Source: an uncultured Acidobacteriota bacterium
GTDB taxonomy: Bacteria; Acidobacteriota; Vicinamibacteria; Vicinamibacterales; UBA8438
Assembly (NCBI GenBank): GCA_913043805.1
Contig: CAJWMX010000102.1
Span: forward strand, 1 to 8,618
Reading direction: 5' to 3'
Length of the DNA stretch: 8,618 bases
Position numbers and translations under genes: made by a program. The notes beneath the pieces were generated by a model. It made no database searches. It saw nothing but the letters and a program-made list of their open reading frames with translations, and had not been told where the DNA came from. Numbering within the stretch: the first letter of the stretch is position 1; each line of letters starts with the position of its first letter. Of the stretch, positions 1-5,223 are shown in pieces.

Positions 1-143
1 TGCAGCACCTTGGCCATCAGCTCTACGGGGATACCGTAGCGGCCGGCGATCTCGCGGGCGCTGGCGGCCTCGGTCTCCGACCGTGAGGCCAGGTCCTTCA
101 GCGCCATCAACGCGTATTCCGCTTTCTTGGACAGTCGCAGCAT
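1..143 (-). CDS. Rrf2-family transcriptional regulator, N-terminal part (cut by window edge)
   Basis: Only the first 47 codons are in the window. The protein begins MLRLSKKAEYALMALKDLA, the typical opening of Rrf2-family winged-helix DNA-binding proteins. It continues with a helix-turn-helix-like segment (SAREIAGRYGIP, about residues 27-38, then ELMAKVLQ). The family includes IscR (Fe-S sensing), CymR (cysteine metabolism) and NsrR (nitric oxide). The region that would carry the Fe-S cysteines lies outside the window, so the subtype cannot be told. The ATG is preceded by a GGGG ribosome-site-like stretch about six bases upstream. It lies 45 bases downstream of the moeZ-like stop on the same strand, so it is probably the last gene of the cysteine operon seen here. 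Its position suggests, as inference, sulfur- or cysteine-responsive control. Family assignment is firm; the regulated targets are unknown. Confidence 0.85.
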   Translation of the reverse strand, partial: MLRLSKKAEYALMALKDLASRSETEAASAREIAGRYGIPVELMAKVL

Positions 144-161
144 TGCTACCCCGGTGGCGCC

Positions 162-175
162 ATTGTAGCGCGCTA
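162..175 (-). promoter_or_regulatory. Possible internal promoter element / palindrome before the Rrf2 gene
   Basis: The 45-base gap before the Rrf2 gene contains the 10-base palindrome TAGCGCGCTA (166-175). It overlaps TACAAT (162-167 read on the minus strand), which resembles a -10 box. No convincing -35 box lies at the right distance. The palindrome could be an operator for the downstream regulator, but a 10-base palindrome can arise by chance in GC-rich DNA. This is a weak call. Confidence 0.2.
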
Positions 176-188
176 GCCTTCGGCCTGC

Positions 189-1343
189 TCAGTACTTCGG
201 CAAGCTGGGATCGATCTGGTCGATCCAGGCCAGGATACCTCCCTGCAGGTTGCGCGCGCCGTCGTAGCCCGCCTCGCGAAGCAAGGCCACGGCCTTGCCG
301 CTCCGCACGCCGGACTTGCAGTGCACCACGAGGTCCTGGGCGCCCTCGAGCTCGCCGAGACGGGAGGGCAGCTCGCCAAGCGGAATCAGACGCGAGCCCG
401 GGATCCGACAGATGTCGAACTCGCGGGTCTCGCGCACATCGAGCAGCAGGAAGTCGTCGCCACGGTCGAGCCGCGCCTTGACCTCGGCCACGGTAACCTC
501 GCCCTCCGCGGAAGCCGGCGCGGGTGGGGGCGTGGGCACGATGCCGCAGAACTGCTCGTAGTCGATCAGCTCGGTGACGGTTGGCGTATCGCCGCACACG
601 GGGCAGTCGGGATCACGACGCACCTTCAATTCGCGGAAACGCATCTTGAGCGCATCGAACAGCAGGAAGCGCCCCACCAACGAGTCGCCGGCGCCGAGAA
701 TCAGCTTGATCGCCTCGGTAGCCTGCAGCGTGCCCACGACACCGGGGAGGATGCCGAGCACCCCTCCTTCCGCGCAGCTCGGGACAAGCCCGGGTGGCGG
801 CGGTTCGGGGAACATGCAGCGATAACAGGGACCGCCCGGCGCCGCAAAGACGGATGCCTGCCCCTCGAACTGCGAAATGCTGCCGTAGACGTTGGGCTTG
901 CCGGACAGGACGCAGGCGTCGTTGACCAGGTAGCGGGTCGGGAAGTTGTCGGTCCCATCGACCACCATGTCGTAGTCGGCGAACAGCTGAAGCGCGTTCT
1001 CCGAGGAGAGCGCCATCTCGTGCGGGACCACCTGCACCTCGGGGTTCAGCGCTTGCAGGCGAGATCGGGCTGATTCGAGCTTCGGACGTCCAACGTCCGG
1101 GGTCCCGTGGATGATCTGCCGGTGCAGGTTGCTGAAGTCGACCTCGTCGAAATCGACCATTCCCAAGGTGCCCACGCCGGCGGCGGCGAGATACAGCGCC
1201 ACCGGTGAGCCGAGCCCGCCGGCACCGATACAGAGCACCTTGGCGCCCTTGAGCTTCAGCTGCCCCTCCATGCCGACCTCCGGCATGATGAGGTGCCGGC
1301 TATACCGCGCCACCTCGTCGTTGGTCAGGGGCGCGACACTCAC
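189..1343 (-). CDS. moeZ: MoeZ-type adenylyltransferase/sulfurtransferase (MoeB/ThiF domain plus rhodanese)
   Basis: This 384-residue E1-like enzyme uses ATP to adenylate the C-terminal glycine of a ubiquitin-like sulfur carrier. Its rhodanese domain then supplies sulfur to form the thiocarboxylate. Residues 1-265 are the MoeB/ThiF fold, with nucleotide-binding GAGGLGS (40-46), DFDEVDFSNLHRQ (64-76), DGTDN (129-133, probable catalytic Asp130), zinc pairs CYRC (173-176) and CPVC (247-250), and SCAEGG with probable catalytic Cys190. A Pro/Ala-rich linker (about 270-282) leads to a rhodanese domain with active loop CKSGVRS (342-348, Cys342). The length matches MoeZ and MOCS3/Uba4 proteins rather than plain MoeB, which lacks the rhodanese. 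The start is GTG, overlapping the carrier-gene stop by four bases (GTGA), with GGGAG six bases upstream, so translational coupling is likely. The adjacent cysO-like gene is the probable substrate. A second role in molybdopterin or thiamin sulfur transfer is possible. Confidence 0.93.
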   Translation of the reverse strand: MSVAPLTNDEVARYSRHLIMPEVGMEGQLKLKGAKVLCIGAGGLGSPVALYLAAAGVGTLGMVDFDEVDFSNLHRQIIHGTPDVGRPKLESARSRLQALNPEVQVVPHEMALSSENALQLFADYDMVVDGTDNFPTRYLVNDACVLSGKPNVYGSISQFEGQASVFAAPGGPCYRCMFPEPPPPGLVPSCAEGGVLGILPGVVGTLQATEAIKLILGAGDSLVGRFLLFDALKMRFRELKVRRDPDCPVCGDTPTVTELIDYEQFCGIVPTPPPAPASAEGEVTVAEVKARLDRGDDFLLLDVRETREFDICRIPGSRLIPLGELPSRLGELEGAQDLVVHCKSGVRSGKAVALLREAGYDGARNLQGGILAWIDQIDPSLPKY

Positions 1344-1624
1344 CGTCGGCTCCCACCCGCCACCGACGGGATGATGCTGACCGTGTCGCTGTCGGTCACC
1401 GGGGTCTGTTCCTTTTCGAGATACCGGATGTCGTCGTCGTTCACGTAGATGTTCACGAAATTGCGGAGCGACCCGTCCTCGCCGTAGAGATGCTTGCGCA
1501 GCTCGGTGTGCTCGGCGGCCAGGTTGGCCAGGAGCTCTCCGACCGTGCTGCCGGTCGCTTCCACCTCTTCCTGGTTGCCGGTGTAGCCGCGGAGGGGAGT
1601 AGGGATCAGAATCTTTGTTGCCAT
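1340..1624 (-). CDS. cysO: CysO-like ubiquitin-fold sulfur carrier protein (MoaD/ThiS family)
   Basis: This small 94-residue beta-grasp protein would carry sulfur as a C-terminal thiocarboxylate. Visible features are the N-terminal strand MATKILIPTPLRGYTG, the conserved FVNIYVNDDDIRYL (56-69) and the C-terminal PSVAGG (86-91). As recalled, the M. tuberculosis carrier CysO has FVNIYVNDEDVR and ends in PAVAGG, which favours CysO over MoaD or ThiS. The oddity is three extra residues, Ser-Arg-Arg, after Gly90-Gly91. The glycine must be C-terminal before it can be adenylated, so trimming is expected, and a JAMM protease is encoded directly upstream. Start: ATG with GGAAAGAG (1628-1635 on the minus strand) four bases away, 25 bases after the protease stop. 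The stop overlaps the GTG of moeZ. Identity as a sulfur carrier is strong. Assignment to cysteine synthesis rests on sequence likeness plus neighbours. Confidence 0.9.
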   Translation of the reverse strand: MATKILIPTPLRGYTGNQEEVEATGSTVGELLANLAAEHTELRKHLYGEDGSLRNFVNIYVNDDDIRYLEKEQTPVTDSDTVSIIPSVAGGSRR

Positions 1625-1627
1625 CGT

Positions 1628-1635
1628 CTCTTTCC
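1628..1635 (-). promoter_or_regulatory. Ribosome binding site of the cysO-like gene
   Basis: The purine-rich GGAAAGAG lies three bases before the ATG at 1624 on the minus strand, inside the 25-base gap after the JAMM protease stop. It supports an independent ribosome entry for the carrier gene, whereas moeZ downstream relies on overlap. Confidence 0.5.
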
Positions 1636-1649
1636 GTCTTCGTTCCAGG

Positions 1650-2093
1650 TCAGACCAAAACCTCGTCGTCCGGATCTGCTTCCACCAACTGCTCTTCGTC
1701 GAACGCGGACCGATCGTCGCGGAGCCGCCACGACGTCATCTGGCCCGGGTCGCCGCCCGGGACCCCGATGATCAGATACGAGAACGCCGGCCAGGCGTGC
1801 TCGAGGTCGTAGGGCGATGGTCGAGCCGGGGCATCCGGGTGCGAATGGTAGAAGCCCAGCAACCTGGCGCCCATCCCGGCCGCGTGCCGCTCCGCCGCCC
1901 GGTAGTCGTTCGGGCTGACCAGAAACCGACGCCGCGGCCCCTCGTCAGTCGTGTTGGGCAGCGCCAGCGCCATCGTGACGAGCCCGTCTCGCCCGATCAG
2001 GGCGCCACAACACTCATGCGGATACGCCTCGCGACCGTGGCGTCGGATCGCGGAGGCGGCCGCCGGTCGCAGGGTCAGCGCGGCCCGCCCCAT
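1650..2093 (-). CDS. mec: Mec-type JAMM/MPN+ zinc metalloprotease
   Basis: This 147-residue single-domain JAMM protease has the complete zinc/catalytic signature. Glu27 lies in PHECCGALIG, and the HxH-x7-S-xx-D motif is formed by His83, His85, Ser93 and Asp96 (HSHPDAPARPSPYD). In M. tuberculosis Mec hydrolyses the CysO-cysteine adduct to free cysteine and regenerate CysO. Other bacterial JAMM proteins (QbsD, HcyD) trim extra residues from sulfur carriers. Either or both roles fit here, because the neighbouring carrier ends Gly-Gly-Ser-Arg-Arg. The start ATG is separated from the cysM-like stop by one base (TGAGATG), with GGAG four bases upstream, which indicates tight coupling. The C-terminus is acidic (residues 131-145) and of unknown role. 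Bare-domain length and the neighbours argue against a RadC or phage tail-assembly JAMM protein. Confidence 0.92.
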   Translation of the reverse strand: MGRAALTLRPAAASAIRRHGREAYPHECCGALIGRDGLVTMALALPNTTDEGPRRRFLVSPNDYRAAERHAAGMGARLLGFYHSHPDAPARPSPYDLEHAWPAFSYLIIGVPGGDPGQMTSWRLRDDRSAFDEEQLVEADPDDEVLV

Positions 2094-2094
2094 C

Positions 2095-3441
2095 TCACTC
2101 CGAGTCGGTCTCGAACCCTTTCTCTCGCCAGGCCAGGGTGCCGCCGTCCATGCTTCGCACGTTCCGATAGCCGAGCGACTTCAAGAACAATAGCCCCGAC
2201 AATGACGCGTTCCCTCGCTGGCAGACGCTGAGAATCGGCGCGTCCAGGTCCTGGGGCAAGATCGCCTCGACCCCTCTGTCACCGCACAAATCCGCGAGCG
2301 GCACGTTGTATGCGCCGGGGATATGCGCCTCGTCGTACTGATCGCGCGGCCTGACGTCCAGCACGAACGGCTTGCTGTCGGTCCACTGCTGGTGGGCAGC
2401 GTCCACTCCGATGGTGAGCTCCGGGTTCCCCCGGATGTTCTCGCGCATCCGCTCCATCAGCGGGTTCTTGCCAGCGCCATTGGACGCGCCCTGCGCCGCC
2501 ATCCCCGGCAGGTGCCGGACGAAAGATGAGGCGTACTTGAACGCGTTGTCCGGGAAGATGACCACCACGATGTTGCCCGGCTCGTCGGGCACCGTCTTCA
2601 GCGCTCCGGCCAACGCCATCGAGCAGCTCGGCCCGGCCGTGATGCTCTCTTCACGGTTGAGACGGAGGCACAACGCGTAGGCCGTGTCGTCGTCCACTTC
2701 GACCACGGCGTCGTACTCATCCGGTCTGAACAGCTGGGTCTGCTCGAGTTGCCGCAAGCTTCGGACGCCGGGAATGTCATGTCCGTCCATCGGGTGGACC
2801 CCGATCACCTGCAGACCCTCACGCTGCTCCTTGAGATAGCGGCCGGTACCGGTGATGGTGCCGCAGGTGCCAAGTCCCGCGACGAAGTGCGTGACGCGCC
2901 CCTCGGTCTGGCGCCAGATCTCGGGACCGGTGGTCTTGTAGTGCGCTTCAGGATTCGCCTCGTTCACATACTGATTGAGCATGTGAAAGTCCGGTCGGTC
3001 ACCGAGCTCCATCGCCTTGGCGATCGCCCCCTCCGGCGCGCCCGGAGCCGGGCAGAGCGTGTCCTGCAGCTCCATCACGTCGGCGCCAAAGAAGCGCAGC
3101 ATGGTCCGCTTTTCCAGCGGGATCTCGCTCGACAGCGGAGTGGTGAGGGAATAGCCCTTGGCGTTGGCCAGCATCGCCAGGGCCATCCCGGTGTTGCCCG
3201 AAGTGGGCTCGACCAGCTTCTGGCCCGGTCCGACGGTCTTCCGCTCTTCGCCGTCCTCGAGCAGGTTGTCCGCCACTCGGTCCTTGACCGCACCGAACGG
3301 GTTGTACCACTCCAGTTTCGCATAGACCTGGGTATGTTCGAAGTCCACCACGCGGTTCAGCCGCACGAGAGGCGTCGGATTGTCCGCGTCGCAGCGCAAC
3401 CCGAGAACCGAGTCGTAGATACGCAGCGCATGGTCGTTCAT
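2095..3441 (-). CDS. cysM: CysM-type PLP-dependent cysteine synthase fused to a C-terminal rhodanese domain
   Basis: This 448-residue fusion has two parts. Residues 1-315 are a fold-type II PLP enzyme, with Schiff-base Lys53 in NPFGAVKDR (47-55), substrate loop EPTSGNTG (78-85), phosphate-cup GTCGTITG (191-198) and a serine in AGPSCSMA (269-276). The family joins an activated serine (O-acetyl- or O-phosphoserine) to a sulfur donor. Arg230 in SLRQ aligns by eye with Arg220 of M. tuberculosis CysM, which is linked to O-phosphoserine use, and HFVAGLGT is also shared. Residues about 335-448 form a rhodanese domain with active loop CQRGNAS (407-413, Cys407). The domain is absent from ordinary CysM/CysK proteins, which are roughly 300-330 residues long. 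This is the first gene of the operon, divergent from rmuC and followed one base later by the JAMM gene. A cystathionine beta-synthase-like role is less likely given the carrier genes beside it. Confidence 0.93.
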   Translation of the reverse strand: MNDHALRIYDSVLGLRCDADNPTPLVRLNRVVDFEHTQVYAKLEWYNPFGAVKDRVADNLLEDGEERKTVGPGQKLVEPTSGNTGMALAMLANAKGYSLTTPLSSEIPLEKRTMLRFFGADVMELQDTLCPAPGAPEGAIAKAMELGDRPDFHMLNQYVNEANPEAHYKTTGPEIWRQTEGRVTHFVAGLGTCGTITGTGRYLKEQREGLQVIGVHPMDGHDIPGVRSLRQLEQTQLFRPDEYDAVVEVDDDTAYALCLRLNREESITAGPSCSMALAGALKTVPDEPGNIVVVIFPDNAFKYASSFVRHLPGMAAQGASNGAGKNPLMERMRENIRGNPELTIGVDAAHQQWTDSKPFVLDVRPRDQYDEAHIPGAYNVPLADLCGDRGVEAILPQDLDAPILSVCQRGNASLSGLLFLKSLGYRNVRSMDGGTLAWREKGFETDSE

Positions 3442-3493
3442 GGCGTGGCCTGTCCTGGTATGAACACGGTGACGGTCAGAGTCCGAACCTTAC

Positions 3494-3522
3494 ATGTTAT
3501 GCCGCGGCAGGTCGTGCTTCAA
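3494..3522 (-). promoter_or_regulatory. Candidate sigma-70 type promoter of the cysteine operon
   Basis: Read on the minus strand, TTGAAG (3517-3522) and TAACAT (3494-3499) are separated by exactly 17 bases. Each matches four of six positions of the TTGACA/TATAAT consensus. Transcription would start near 3487, leaving a leader of about 45 bases before the cysM-like ATG at 3441. The leader has AGGACAGG ending seven bases before that ATG. It is the best promoter candidate seen by eye in this non-coding stretch. A chance match cannot be excluded. Confidence 0.4.
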
Positions 3523-3694
3523 GCGCGTCCCGGCGGGGCCAAACGCCCTGCAACGGCGAGTTACACTGTGGGACGCTTCACCGCCGCGACCGGATCCCCC
3601 TCGTCACGAAAGGGACCCACCAGCCGACCAAGCGGGTAGGCTGGGAAAGAAGGCCTGCCGGGCGCGCACAGCGCGGCCCGCGACGCGGCGTGGG

Positions 3695-3746
3695 GCAGTC
3701 CCGGCGAGAATCGCGGGACTGCTAAGCAGTTCCGTACCGGAACTGC
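3695..3746. repeat. Four-arm tandem inverted repeat with alternative folds
   Basis: Four nine-base arms follow one another. Arm 1 is GCAGTCCCG (3695-3703), arm 2 CGGGACTGC (3714-3722), arm 3 GCAGTTCCG (3726-3734) and arm 4 CGGAACTGC (3738-3746). Arms 1:2 pair perfectly across a 10-base loop, and arms 3:4 pair perfectly across TAC. Arms 2:3 also pair across TAA with one G-T wobble, which excludes the other two pairings. No T-run follows, so a classical intrinsic terminator is not supported. It could be a leader structure of rmuC, a paired operator, or a REP-like palindromic unit. Confidence 0.6.
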
Positions 3747-3758
3747 CGGCATTCAGGG

Positions 3759-3795
3759 CCCCACTAGCGTCGCGTGGGGTTTGGGGCGGAGCCCC
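3759..3795 (+). repeat. Two short GC hairpins immediately before rmuC
   Basis: CCCCAC (3759-3764) pairs with GTGGGG (3774-3779), and GGGGC (3783-3787) pairs with GCCCC (3791-3795) across GGA. The second hairpin ends directly at the ATG at 3796 and holds part of the only Shine-Dalgarno-like GGAG. The run GGGGTTTGGGGCGGAGCCCC resembles palindromes common between genes in high-GC bacteria. It could therefore be a terminator-like or repeat element rather than a translation signal. Confidence 0.45.
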
Positions 3796-4749
3796 ATGAA
3801 GAATGAGGACCTCACCGTGGACACCGTCTCGCTGCTCGTAGGCCTGGCTCTAGGCCTAGTCGTCGGAGGCGCCGCCGTCTGGCTGCTCGCCCGAGCGGGC
3901 GGTGCCGACACCGAGGCCACCGCCGAGGCGGCCGCGGCTCGAGCCCGGGCCGAGGAGATCGGGAAGCGCGTGAGCCAGTTGGAACAGGCGCTGGCCCAGC
4001 GTGAGCGCGAGCTGCACGAGAGCCGCCAGCACGCCAACGAGCTGACCGAGCGCGTGGTCCGGACGACCGCCGAGCTCGATGGCGAATGTCGGTCCACGGC
4101 CGAACGGCTCCGACTACTCGAGCAGGCGGAACACACGCTGCGCGAGGCGTTCGCGTCCGTCTCGGCGGAGGCGCTTCGCGCGAACAACCAGTCCTTCCTG
4201 CAGCTGGCGAAAACGGCGCTCGGTGAGTTCCAGAAGCAGGCGACGGTCGACCTCGACCATCGCCTGCAATCGATCGACAACCTGGTGCGACCACTTCAAG
4301 ACACCCTTGGCCAGGTGCAAGCGAAGCTGCAGGAGGTGGAGCGCGATCGCGCCAGCTCCAACTCCAGGCTGGGAGAGCAGCTCCAGACGCTGGCCACCGC
4401 CACCACCAACCTCGAACGGGCCCTGCAGACGCCGCATGTCCGTAGCGGGTGGGGCGAAGTGCAACTCAGGCGGGTGGTCGAGCTGGCCGGGATGCTGGAC
4501 CACTGCGACTTCACCGAGAAGACGACGGTCACTTCCGGCGAGCGCAAGCTCGTCCCCGACATGGTGGTCAAGCTGCCGGGCGGGCGACACATCATCGTCG
4601 ACGCCAAGGTGCCGTATGTCGCCTATCGCCAGGCGGTCGAGAGCCAGGGTCAGGAAGAGCGGCTCGCCCGACTCAAGGAGCACGCCGGTCAGGTCAAGGC
4701 GCACATGGCCGAGCTGGGCAGCCGAGGCTACTGGGCCCATTTCCAGCGG

Positions 4750-4756
4750 GCGCTGA
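4750..4756 (+). other. rmuC: First rmuC frameshift point
   Basis: After the codons for WAHFQRA, the frame runs into a Ser/Cys-rich tail and stops at 4794. One extra base near 4753 (for example a second C, giving a proline codon) restores A-P-E-F-V-F-M-F-L-P-G, the expected RmuC continuation. No slippery heptamer is visible, so programmed frameshifting is unlikely. Confidence 0.8.
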
Positions 4757-4936
4757 GTTCGTGTTCATGTTCCTGCCCGGCGAGGGTTACTTGAGCGCCG
4801 CCCTGCAGCACGATCCCGGACTCACCGAGTTCGGGGTGGCGCAGCGTGTGATTCCCGCCAGTCCGTTGACGCTGATCGCGCTGCTGCGCGCCGTGGCCTA
4901 CGGGTGGCAGCAGGAACAGATCGCCAAGAACGCCGA

Positions 4937-4942
4937 GCGGTC
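4937..4942 (+). other. rmuC: Second rmuC frameshift point
   Basis: The middle segment reads well through AKNAER and then turns into a Ser/Gly-rich run. One extra G in the GCGGTC stretch gives R-V-S-Q-L-G-R-E-L-Y-E-R in the third frame, matching the usual RmuC C-terminal region. The shift goes in the same direction as the first one, a missing base, here beside a short G run. Confidence 0.8.
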
Positions 4943-5207
4943 AGTCAGCTCGGGCGGGAGCTCTATGAGCGGATCTGGCGGCTGGCCGGACACCTCGACG
5001 ATCTCTCGAAGGGGCTGACCCGGACCGTGGACGCCTACAACCGCACCGTCGGCACCATCGAGTCCCGGGTCCTGGTGACCGCGCGGCGATTCAAGGAGCT
5101 CGGGGTCAGCGCCGCCGAGACGATCCCGGAAACCACCACGGTCGAGCGAACGCCGCGTCCCCTCCAGGCCCCGGAGATGGCGGACCTGTTCGGCAACCCC
5201 GACGACG

Positions 5208-5216
5208 AGGAGGAGG
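5208..5216 (+). promoter_or_regulatory. Strong ribosome binding site of the aminotransferase gene
   Basis: AGGAGGAGG lies inside the last codons of rmuC and ends seven bases before the ATG at 5224. It fixes the start of the aminotransferase and would let it be translated even if rmuC translation ends early. Confidence 0.7.
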
Positions 5217-5223
5217 CTCGCTG

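Larger units (their letters stand above)
3442..3795. other. Non-coding region between divergent cysM and rmuC
   Basis: This 354-base stretch separates the minus-strand cysteine operon from the plus-strand rmuC group. The cysM-proximal part holds a candidate promoter. The middle (about 3530-3690) holds only a short 6-base inverted repeat, CCAGCC (3620-3625) with GGCTGG (3639-3644). The rmuC-proximal part is densely palindromic. No tRNA T-loop, T-box, cobalamin or other riboswitch signature was recognised, and the open frames crossing it look like high-GC noise. I found no convincing promoter for rmuC. Confidence 0.7.

Noticed and set aside
321..1073. 250-residue plus-strand open frame
   Set aside because: It is opposite the MoeZ-type gene, whose ATP, zinc and rhodanese motifs leave no doubt about the real frame.
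2749..3639. 296-residue plus-strand open frame
   Set aside because: It is opposite the cysM-rhodanese gene with its strong motifs. The part extending into the non-coding region has no domain pattern.
3714..3746. Intrinsic transcription terminator
   Set aside because: The stems are strong but no T-run follows on either strand, so the element is listed as an inverted repeat instead.
3540..3795. Riboswitch, T-box or structured RNA gene in the gap
   Set aside because: I looked for cobalamin-type, T-box and tRNA T-loop signatures on both strands and found none. Only the palindromic arms are supported.
3442..3795. Mobile element or attachment site
   Set aside because: No transposase or integrase gene, target duplication or paired terminal repeats bracketing a gene were seen anywhere in the window.
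3494..3799. Possible small protein genes in the 3442-3795 gap, on either strand
   Set aside because: The translated frames are Arg/Pro/Ala-rich without hydrophobic patterning or a good ribosome site, and they run through the palindromes.
4740..4945. Programmed ribosomal frameshifting in rmuC
   Set aside because: Both points need a -1 shift, but no slippery heptamer is present. Two unrelated shifts in one gene are better explained by deletions or read errors.
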